Positions 45,791-55,500 of a stretch of 64,000 nucleotides of DNA are shown piece by piece (the first letter of the stretch is position 1; each line of letters starts with the position of its first letter). This stretch comes from Strongylocentrotus droebachiensis (taxonomy: Eukaryota > Echinodermata > Echinoidea > Camarodonta > Strongylocentrotidae): assembly GCA_035222895.1 (NCBI GenBank), contig JAVYIG010001827.1:1-64000 (forward strand). Direction: 5' to 3'. The position numbers were made by a program, and so were the translations under genes. The notes below the pieces were generated by a model, which had not been told where the DNA came from, did not search any database, and saw only the letters and a list, made by a program, of their open reading frames with translations.

Positions 45791-47213
45791 CAGTGTGAGT
45801 CAAAAAAAAACTTTACACCTAGGAAATTACTAATAATTTAAAAAATAATTTATGAACAGTAAAGTATTATACATCATATGAAAGAGTGTTTTATCCTGAA
45901 TCATTTGGTACCATTTTTGGGTGGAATGTGTTCACGCTTGGATGAACAGGAGGTATTGTTTGCGAGAGTGCAAAAATCGAATTGCGCCAAAGTATTAAAG
46001 TGAGAGAATGAATGGAATGTATGAAATGAGATGCATTGCAGATGCTTTTTTCAGTAGCAAAGTCACACACACACACACGCACACGCACATATGAAACACA
46101 CACACTAACACACCCACCCACACACACGCGCACACACACAAACATATGATAATGGTGTTCATTTGGAGTAAAATACTTTATTTTTTACTTGATCTTCAAA
46201 TTGTTAACGATCATCATAATTATGATGATAATGTTGATTCAAATGCTTATCATCATGGATCCTTTGAAGCTTCATTTGTGACCAGCAAGTAACTGTCCGT
46301 TCATCTACTCCTCGACATGACCTCCGTCCCTTTCGATGCACTTTCTAGCGCGATGGAGCATCTCCTGAAACACTCGACGAAGCATGCGCCTGTCTCTCCC
46401 AAGTGCTTCGCTCTCAATCCTGATCCTCTCTCGTAGGTCGTTGAGGTTCGCAGGTGGACTCTGGTACACCCGAGACTTGAGGTAACCCCAGACGAAAAAA
46501 ATCAAGCGGTGTTAGGTCCGGAGATCGACGTGGCCACTCCACAGGTTCGTTCAGAGCGATGATCCTGTTCCCGAAGAGTTCTCTCAACCTGGTCATCACA
46601 ATCCTTGTCCTGTGAGCAGGGGCACCATCTTGTGCCCACCAAAGGTGCCTGAAAGGACCGTTTCTCTGACGCCTAAATCGTGCCATCTGATCCAGAGCCG
46701 GGACAACCTGATCATCTATCATTCTTAGATAGCGCTCCCCATTCACTGTCTGTTCAAAGAAGAAGGGTCCAAGAAGACTTCCATTTCCAAGAAGGCCGAT
46801 CCAAACTGTCACATCTAAATTTGCTATGCGAGTGTGTGTGTGTGTGTGTATGTGCGAGTGCGTGCGTGTGTTTGTGTGACTTATTGAGTGTTACTCTGTG
46901 TGTGTTTTGATATGTGTGACATGATTAATTTTGGTAGGGATGTTATTTGGATCTGCAAAGACCGAATTAATACCGTAATCCCAATTGTTTTATTCAAACA
47001 TCACATAAGCATTATTTGGCGCAAGTCGATTTTTGCACTCTCGCAAACAATGCCTCCTATTTATCCAAGCGTGAACACATACCACCCAAAATGGTACCAA
47101 ACGATTTGGGATGAAACACTCTTTCATATGGTGTATAATAATTTACTTTTCATAAATGATTCTTAAAATTATTAGCATTTTTCCAGGTGTAAAGTTTTTT
47201 TTGACTCACACTG
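45791..47213 (-). mobile_element. Mariner-like transposon with ~200-bp inverted repeats
   Basis: The ends CAGTGTGAGTCAAAAAAAA are inverted and flanked by TA (45789-45790 and 47214-47215). The inverted similarity continues for about 200 bp inward at each side, far beyond a usual 30-bp mariner terminus. The interior carries a broken transposase on the - strand plus CA and GT microsatellites at 46060-46140 and 46828-46905. The length (1423 bp) and missing transposase N-terminus show an internally deleted copy. Confidence 0.85.
46305..46812 (-). pseudogene. Truncated, frameshifted mariner-type DDE transposase
   Basis: The frame 46812-46414 encodes the C-terminal catalytic half: a conserved WAQDGAPAHRT block with the second catalytic Asp, then EWPRRSPDLTPLDFF with the third, 36 residues apart by my count. 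A frameshift near 46490 moves the conserved WGYLKSRVYQSPPANLNDL end into another frame (46505-46305). The N-terminal DNA-binding region and first catalytic Asp are not visible. Family members cut and paste DNA at TA sites; this copy cannot be active. Confidence 0.8.
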
Positions 47214-47249
47214 TATATATCTACACGATCTTCTTTTTTACATTTTTTA

Positions 47250-47950
47250 TTAATTAAACTAACGGGGATCGTAAGGAAGTGGAATGTCGTGATGTCAATT
47301 ACTTGAAGACTGGTCGCATTGATTGACAAATAATTTCTTTATCTACCGATGGTCGTAAGTACGTCAGGCCCCCTTCAAGAATTGAGTTGCGTCATCAATG
47401 AAGAAGGCCATTGCGTCAAACAATCAGATATAAAGTCGAATTGAAGAAAAAAAAAAGTAATTTATTTTACAAGCGAGGATCGTAAGGACGTCGCGCCGTC
47501 TTCAAAAGTATCGTTACGTCAATCACTCGCAAGCAGGTTGATTCAATTAGATCTAATTTCTTTACCTAACGAGTATCGTATTACATACGTCAGATCGTAC
47601 TTGACCATTTTCAGTGCGTCAATCAATAATGGATGTGGGTCGAATTGAATGACAACTAATACATAATGAGTATCGTAAGTGCGTCAGGACGTCTTCAAGA
47701 ATTGGGGTGAGTCGATCGATCGGAGGCAGGTCGACTAGAATAACAAGCGATATTCGTTACCCACCGATGATCGTACGGACATCGCGCCGTCACGACTACT
47801 TTTAATTGTTGCGTTGGTGTTTAAGAGTTCAATCAGAGGCGGGTCTAATTGAGTGACAAATAATTTCTTTACGCACGATCATCGTCAGTACTTCAGTCCG
47901 TCTTGATGAATCTAGTCACGTCGCTCTGAATAACAAATAATTCCTTTCCT
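47250..47950. repeat. Degenerate ~100-bp satellite
   Basis: About seven diverged monomers are marked by 'gatcgtaagtacgtcaggcc'-type words near 47266, 47349, 47477, 47580, 47668, 47767 and 47877, each followed by 'cgtcttcaagaattg', 'tgcgtcaatcaat' and 'tgacaaataatttctttac'. No coding content. Confidence 0.7.
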
Positions 47951-48129
47951 TTTAATACGGATGATCCTATTTATTAAAAGGAATTACAAACCCATTTTTA
48001 TTTTCGGAAATACAAATCGTCGATTCATGAACCCTATACGCTTTCGAAATGACGACACCGCTCTCTCTTTCAAAACTAAAAAAGTGCTCTTAATACAATC
48101 GAAATTAAAAGTGCAACAAGTCACGACGG

Positions 48130-48480
48130 GAGTGGTTGGTTATTACTGTACAAGATGGGAAATGCGGCCGGTCGCGAGCAGCATGATGGATTTCGGTAGA
48201 CAAGGAGGTCATGCCGAACGCGAGATTCTTGACAGATTATATGTAGAAGCGGTGTGCAAGTAACTCGCGAGCAGCATGGTGGCTTAGAATAATCAACGAG
48301 GCCATGCTGTACGCAACTGGTATGGCGCCACGCCATGCCACACGGGACGGGCATTGTAGCTTACAGCGAAGAGGATGTAGGCATGTCGACTGCAGACAGC
48401 ATTCAGAGAACAATAGAGGCATGCCCGGGCGTGCCACCGGCATACAGCACGCTAAGACATTTTTGACGTGACGCCTAAGT
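48130..48480 (-). repeat. GC-rich repeat copy related to 28555-28760
   Basis: Ends in 'taagacatttttgacgtgac', the reverse complement of the word at 28556. Inside, 'cgcgagcagcatg.tgg' occurs twice about 95 bp apart, and 'gcatgcc' words are frequent. Open frames on both strands are by-products. Confidence 0.5.
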
Positions 48481-48879
48481 AATTGTATACCTCTCTTTAG
48501 AAATCAAGCCGTCTGATTGGTCGAAATTGGAGTCGTGATTTTAGCCATTCCCGTAAAGAAACGAACAATGCCAGTAACGGTCAATAGTTCATGAGTGAGA
48601 TTCCCTAAAGATTCCTGGTACCCGGGAAAATAGTAAATTTGTTGATGAGATCCACATTGGTTTACGTGTTAAAAGTTACCTAGCTTGTGCGAGCGCGAAT
48701 ACCAAATAGTGCAGTGTGTGTGCGATTCCCAAATAATTGTCACATTCAGTCATCTTTCCAACGAAGATTAACAAACAGTGTCTCAGATTTTCTGTGATGT
48801 TTTAACCAATGTTTGCTCAAGAAAAGGATAAGGTAATTAGAATTGTTGGTAGATTTTTGTCTGAATTCAGTATATAAAG
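48481..48879. other. Spacer, nothing recognised
   Basis: AT-rich sequence without a recognised gene or repeat. Confidence 0.4.
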
Positions 48880-48972
48880 GATATATCGACTGCTTTGATA
48901 TTTCGAGGCCTGGCTGTTTTTATACTGGCTCTCTATAAAAACAGCCAGGCCTCTCATAGCAGTCGAAATATC
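48880..48972. repeat. ~93-bp hairpin with 7-nt bulge
   Basis: The arm 'ggcctggctgtttttata' pairs perfectly with 'tataaaaacagccaggcc', and the outer part (gatatatcgactgct with agcagtcgaaatatc) pairs with one mismatch, separated by a small bulge. The loop is 9 nt. It could be a foldback element remnant or an expressed hairpin. Confidence 0.7.
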
Positions 48973-49104
48973 TGTACTATAACCTTGATTATCTGTGAAT
49001 CTCTACATTTCGTATTTTGAATTTCATTTCTCGCAAGAGCAAGACATCTCTTCTTGTTCAAACTTTATAATGGAAACTTTTAATTTGTTATGATGTATTG
49101 AAAA

Positions 49105-49870
49105 CAGGGGCGGCGATTTCTTTACATGACCGGGGGGGGGGGGGGGAACGAAATGCGAGGAAAAATTTGTATTCCGTTGGTATCACCAGTGGCGTAATGA
49201 GCAAAAACTTTTTTTTTTTTGAAGGAGGGGGGGGGGGGGGGGGCACAAATATAAAATCCGCGTCACCACCACAGACCCCGCGGAGCGTTTTTTCAAAGTG
49301 GGGGGGGGGGGGGGGGTTTAGGCATTTAATTACGTTCAGATGAGCATATTTTTGCCACCTTATTAGTGAAACTGGCAGGTCTCTAATTGTGGGGTTCAGG
49401 GGGCTGAGCCTCATGAAGCTCAGTGGCTTAAGGCATTAAATTACGGTCAGTTGAGCATTCAGGGGCCCACCCTTGGGCCTTTGATGGGGTCCAGAGCCCC
49501 CGGAAGCTGGGGGTTTTGGGCAGTTAATTACAGTCAGATGAACATATTTTGATACCTTATTTGTGACAATGGAAGAACAATAATTGACGTGGGGTCCAGG
49601 AGGCGGAGCCCCCAACATTTCAGGGGTTTAGGCATTAAATTACGGTCAGAGGAGCATCCAGGTAGCGACCGAGCTAGAAGATTTTTGCATTTTTTTAAGT
49701 CTAAACGCTGCACTCTTGGGCCCTCCAGAGCCTTAAAGTGCGTTGCAGTCTTTAGTCAGTATTCGCTATACATTTTCTTGCACTTTTTCAAATTTCAGGG
49801 AGGGAGGACGATCCCCCCTAACAAAATTGAGGGGGGGGGGGGGACGTGTCCACCGGGATCGCCGCCCCTG
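49105..49870. mobile_element. hAT-like element with perfect 8-bp target duplication
   Basis: The ends CAGGGGCGGCGAT (49105) and ATCGCCGCCCCTG (ending 49870) are inverted. Both flanks read attgaaaa (49097-49104 and 49871-49878), an exact 8-bp duplication typical of hAT transposons. The interior is non-coding: three G runs at 49132-49315 and four tandem ~100-bp units with 'ggcattaaattacggtcag' near 49320, 49431, 49518 and 49629. A 'cagtggcgtaatgagcaaaa' word at 49190 may be the end of a nested element. Confidence 0.85.
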
Positions 49871-49878
49871 ATTGAAAA

Positions 49879-51641
49879 CAATGTAGTTATGCTTTTTTGA
49901 AGAGATGTTACTGGAGAAAGTTGTCTGCTATTTTAAAAGAAACACACTGTACATATTGCTCCGATTGTCTCATTTTCGCTCGCGTGAACATTGCCAGCAC
50001 AAACTACTGGCCTCTACCTCCTACACGGATCATCGCCCATTCCCATTCACTATACCTTACGTACTAAAAGGATGTATTGTCTGACCGTTCATGAATATTC
50101 ATGTTTTTGCTTACCTCGGCAAAATGTTTGCTTTTACTAAATTGAAAAATTACGGTGGGGGGTTGGATGAAATGGACAAAATGAAATAGGCAGAAGTGAT
50201 CTATGATAATTCATGCTTTTTATGTTTCATGTGCTCGACCTATAATCTTCAAATCGCTTGGAAAACTGAGTCCAAAGTTAGACTTGTTTCACATGTGTAT
50301 TATAGGCAATGACGAGCTTGCAACCTATTTTGAAAAATTACGGTGGGTGAACTTTCAAAAGTCAATGAGACATGAGGGCTCCAATGAAAGAGCTAGTGAT
50401 AACGAACGTCGGGTGGATGTGCTTTTCGTTTAAACAAAAAATTAATTTTTAACGATTTAAAAAAAAAACGTCCATAGGCTAACATGTTAGGCTGCTGGCT
50501 CTGACCATACTCTGACGATAGGGGGCGTTGTGAAATGAGACTAAACGGAGCAATATGCCAGCCTAATTAAATAGCGAGATAAATGTTCGTGGAACAGAAG
50601 ACAGTTGGCAATATACATGTAGCCTAAATAATCGTTTTCTTTATTTTTAGATATTCTACCAAATATACATATTTCAAGATGGATTTCATTATTTTACTCT
50701 GTAATAGTACAGATACAATGCTATACAAGTTTAATATCAATCCAATTAACTGAATAATCAATTAACTAGTAAGTAATACAGTAACTAAATATGTATTATA
50801 TATAAAGTATATAACTACAAATAAAAATATATGTAATTAAATAAACAAATACAATAATGAAATATAAAACGAATACATCAATGACAAAAAACACATATGG
50901 GGATCTACATCTCGTATTTCAAGTTCAAGATAGTCATTATGTCGCAGCGTTTTGAATGAAACAGGTTACGGGGGGGATTTCTTTGTAGCTTAATGAATCT
51001 GAAATTGCAAATGTTAAGTCTGAATGTTTGTAATAATGGATTCCGAAAATATCCCCAAATAGTTAACAAGAACAATTGTAATAACACTAATCATTGACCC
51101 ATTTTTGTCTTTGTTTTATGAACCCGATTTCATGTTGGGAAAAACAAGTGGGTTGACCAAAACATAGTTTATAAAAATACATCCGTGTAACTGTATTGGA
51201 CTAGTGCATTAGAGAAAATAAATCAGAGGCGTGCCATTTGTTTTTGTTTCATGTAACAGTGGAGCTGATATCTGGCGGGTATTTTAGTTTGGGTAGTTTT
51301 TAGCGTGATATTCATCAGGATCGTCCAGGCAAAAACAAAATGAACAAAGCATCTGTCTATTGAATTGATGCATCTTACAACGTAGGGTCATCACAGTGTA
51401 CAATTGTATTAGGCATTTGACTTTTCAGGTCCTCGATCATTAAGATGTCAAAAGTTTGAATGTTCATATAAAATGCTATTGTAAATTCTTAACAGATCGG
51501 ATCGTAGTCTGATCATAGTCAGATCGTAGTCAGATCGTATAATGTGCGGTAGGTAGTTAAGAGAGAGTTATATAAAGAGAGGAAAAACAGCGTGAACAAA
51601 ATGTCGTCGTAGAATGTGTAAAAGGAATGATATAGTTCAAA
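49879..51641. other. Gene-free stretch downstream of the sulfotransferase gene
   Basis: AT-rich with no coding exon recognised; 50760-50880 is nearly pure A/T. 51493-51540 holds three copies of an 'agatcgtagtc' word. Part may be 3' UTR of the sulfotransferase transcript. Confidence 0.4.
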
Positions 51642-51647
51642 TTTATT
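51642..51647 (-). promoter_or_regulatory. Candidate polyadenylation signal AATAAA
   Basis: AATAAA on the - strand, about 190 nt after the sulfotransferase stop codon. It sits in the loop of an inverted repeat (atagttcaaa...ttgaactat). Motif evidence only. Confidence 0.4.
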
Positions 51648-51837
51648 TTGAACTATATATCATCATTACTAATAACTAATGAATATTCAGGTCGTGAGTA
51701 CGCTTTTTAATTGATCAAACAATGATTGCCTCCAAAACACCCTCGGATATGCTATTTTGAAATTCGGTTGCAACAACATGAAATGAGTTCAGGTAATCGT
51801 TTCCAACAACTAACAGGAAATTAATCAATTATTGTAC

Positions 51838-52583
51838 TTATAAACGCCTCAAATGAGTACCCGCTTGCTTCTTTTTCATTGTTTCTAGATACTGAACTGC
51901 TGACCGAATCATTCTAATGCATTGAACGTCATCCTTCATACTGTCTTTTAAAACATAACGACTGACTGACGTCGACATACTCCTTTCAGCTTGAGTCCCA
52001 CTTAAGCATTTTTCTGCAAGTGCTTCGTTCATTTTCCCCAGTATTCTCACATCCTGGGCCATCCTTTCCCGCCCGTACGCATTCACCTTCATCCATAGTG
52101 TCCGATTGAAATGTTCATAGAGCAGCGCGTCACCGTGGTTCCACTTGTAAAGTTGGGTGAAGGTCCTCTCTGACATTTCGTTCACTTTTGACTTTATCCT
52201 CGCATTGGCCGAGAAATAAGTCACATCGCTAAAATCCCAGCACATCAAATCTTTTAACAGCACCAACGATTCCAAAAGATACTCTGCTACCAGGACCAAG
52301 TCAAACTCTTCCTCCAAACTCGCAATTTTATGCTGTATGGCGTTTTCATTGTTGAATTCAGATTTTGCCATACCAAGGTCATAGAGAGTTGGGTTGAGGG
52401 CGCTGTGTGGAGGATTAGGACCTTGTCTAGGGTAGTAGCTCAGAGGATTGTCCGCAAACCCTGACAGATTAACCTTGAATATGCCTCCAAATGCATAATA
52501 GGCGTACATGCTATCAAACTGTGTTGACGGATGACGAAATATGGTCACGTATGCTGCGTTGTCATACATGATCTTTGCCATTT
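51838..52583 (-). CDS. GAL3ST: GAL3ST exon 3 (last coding exon)
   Basis: Acceptor 'cattccag' directly before 52583. It completes codon 261 and encodes residues 262-508, including the FRHPSTQF phosphate-binding block and the C-terminal half of the catalytic domain, to the TAA at 51840-51838. Confidence 0.92.
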
Positions 52584-55500
52584 CTGGAATGAAAAAAAGA
52601 AAGTCAAGCATAGAATAAATTATGATACAATTTAAAATCGAACGTTTAATAGCCACGTTAACCACATCTGCTTCCCTGTGGTCCCTACTATAGTTATTTC
52701 CCAAGGCCAGGTCCGCATTATGAAGGTTCCCACGTTCATTTTAATTTTTTTTTTTTTAATTCAATATCTTCCCGAAACCTACTTATCTTGCACACTTCTT
52801 CGTCAATTTCGTCTTTGGTCATTCATTTTCGAACTTTGTCTTGTGAATTTCATCATTATGCATCCAATTGCGTCCAATTCAAATCGAGTTTGTCATCCCA
52901 ATCGGCCCTTCCCTTGAAACTTGATCTGAAGATTCATGATAGAAAATGCAGAAACTGCACACCTGCTATTTAAAGGTGTGTATTTTTGTTTGTTTAACCT
53001 TATCGAAATCCTAAGACGTGCGTAAATCGTGAAAGAAGTTGTCGGTTTAGGCCTTAGTATAGCTTTACTTTGCGAAGAATCCGGATGAAGGTCTCTTCAA
53101 ATTGATTACAGAAAGACGTATTTGATTATTACATTTTGCAGCGGACCTCCAGGTGAAACCGAATTCGAACGAAATCTGACAAAATGAATGGACACGTGTC
53201 GGAATTGATTGACCATTGATCAACTTGAATGGCAAATGACTGCATTAACTGTGACATTTGCAAGATCCCGGATTTCCAGTCAAAATTGAAGAATATATAT
53301 GTAAATTTGAATGATAACAAATAAAATGTTTAAATGGGCGGGAAATCCTAAATATACCTGGGAGAAATTATAAGCAAAACTTGTTGCCTCATATCGTATG
53401 AGAGTCATCAGCCTTCAGTGTTTTTATAAGGAGAAATTTAGATAATTAGATTTACCCAGGTCGAAAATCCTCTAGAGACCAATAGAGACCATTTGAAAAA
53501 TTATATTGGTCTGTAATGGTTTCTGTTGGAGTCTATTGGTTTCTGTTGGACCCATATAATTGAATCCAATAGAGACCATTCAAACCATCATAAACCAATA
53601 GAAACCAATAGTACCCATAGAAACCAATACAAATATAAACCAATAGGACCAATAGAAAACAATAGGACCAGTAGAAACCAATAAGACCAATATAAACCAA
53701 TAGGACCGATATGACCAATACAAACCAATATGACCAATATAAACCAATAGAACCGATATGACCAATAGAAACCAATAGGTCCAATAGAAACCACTAAGAC
53801 CAATAGAAACCAATAGGACTGATAGGACCAATAGAAAACCAATGAGACCAATACAACCCAATGGGATCAACAGAAACCAATATCACCAATATAATTAAGA
53901 AACATAGAAACCAATAGGTTCAATAGAAACCAATAGAAACCAACAGCTAAATCTAGCACATGAATATTCATGACTACTTTACACGTTTCCACAGAAAAAT
54001 GCATTGATCATTATTTGTTAAGCAACTTATGACAATGCACATCAATTTTGTGATTTTTATTTTCTTTCGGCACTTATTAACCAATAGATTATTTGTCGGA
54101 TCATGTTACAATTACATTCACGTTTTAGCAATAGATATATTGATTATAATGATTACTAACCAAGAAACTGGAAAAAAGAAAGCAAACATACAGAAAAAAA
54201 ATCACTGGCATAAATCATGACTTGGGGGGGGGGGGGAGAGATTGTAAAAGAAAAACCATCCAAAATCCTAAACAATCACGAAAATTGGCAACCATCCGTT
54301 ATTTTCATTTCTTTTGGTTTCTCAGATCCTGGAGTAAGTTGATGTCACTGAGATGTAAGACACAATGATTTACAAACAAATACGTTTCGTATTTTATCAA
54401 GGCCTGTAACCAAATATAAATATAAATATAATGCGTTTTGTTAACCAGCGTTTCTGTTTTTTCTTTAATATTATGTTTCGTTAGGAAATGAGTAAAATGA
54501 ATTTGTGAATGTTAATATTACGGTGTAGTTTATGGTAATCGTTGGCTTATATAATTCAGTATCTATATTTTCAATTTATCAGATATATTCCGATAAACTT
54601 CATTACAGTTTAAAAGCCTCATTTTGTATGTGTATATTGGTAAATAATTTATACATATGTTTGAAGACAGTTAACCCTAATAAAGCCGGGGGGGAATTGT
54701 GCCCTCCCCCCCCCCCCCTTCGCGATTGTTCTGATTGTTCGAGAACGCATACGGATGGCGCCCCCGCCGCTCGCAGACTTTTTTCTTTCGAGTCTTGCAC
54801 ATCTTTTAAAACAATTTTTTGAAAATCGGATGTTACAAAGTCACGTGACCTTTTTTCTTTGCATGTCAGCCCGAAATTCGCTCATTATAGTGATTTGTGT
54901 ACAAAACATACGGAAATGTCATTTTTCCTGAAGAGAGATGTTGAATTGTAGTTAGAAATGAAATTAAAAAAAATAAAAAACTATAAAATACATGAGTTAA
55001 ACAACAATGGAATACATAAGAAATATCAAAACAAGAGATAACATAAGGAATAACCTTGCTCTTCCAAATCTTTTTGTCGTATTATTGTTTAAATGGTCTA
55101 ACGAATACATGTAGTGAAAAAGGATGATTAAAATATAAAGAATATATGATTTATGGGTAAAAAGGTGAATTCTATGACCTTATTTGCATAAGTCACCATA
55201 AATATGCAAATGAGTGAATTTTCAACAGCAAAAAAAAAAATCATAGTATTCTATACACTTCACTTGACATGCGTGCACATTTTCGTGGCCGTATTAAGAC
55301 CTCAAACAGCCCGGCTTTTTTAGGGTTAAGTTACGTTACTTAAAGGCATCATTTAACACTGAGATGCAGGTCCACTACGTGTTATTAGTGTCTGTGATAT
55401 GGTGTAATATTAAAGCCCTAAAAAATTGTGCTTCAAAATGATCATAAAGTGCCTCAAAAAAGTAAAAATCTTTGAGTGACTGGTTTTACCATACTCATTT

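Noticed and set aside
44138..45833. Long open frames of 144 to 310 codons
   Set aside because: They lie in CT microsatellite and G-run MITE sequence, are open in several registers at once and encode Ser/Leu or Gly/Pro runs only.
46060..46145. CRISPR-like or regulatory significance of CA repeats
   Set aside because: Simple dinucleotide microsatellite inside a transposon; no spacer structure.
47961..48263. 100-codon frame near the satellite
   Set aside because: Runs from satellite edge into the GC-rich repeat; no domain or splice context.
53533..53870. Overlapping Trp/Tyr/Ile/Gly-rich minus-strand frames
   Set aside because: Translation of the aaccaatag array; three registers give similar peptides.
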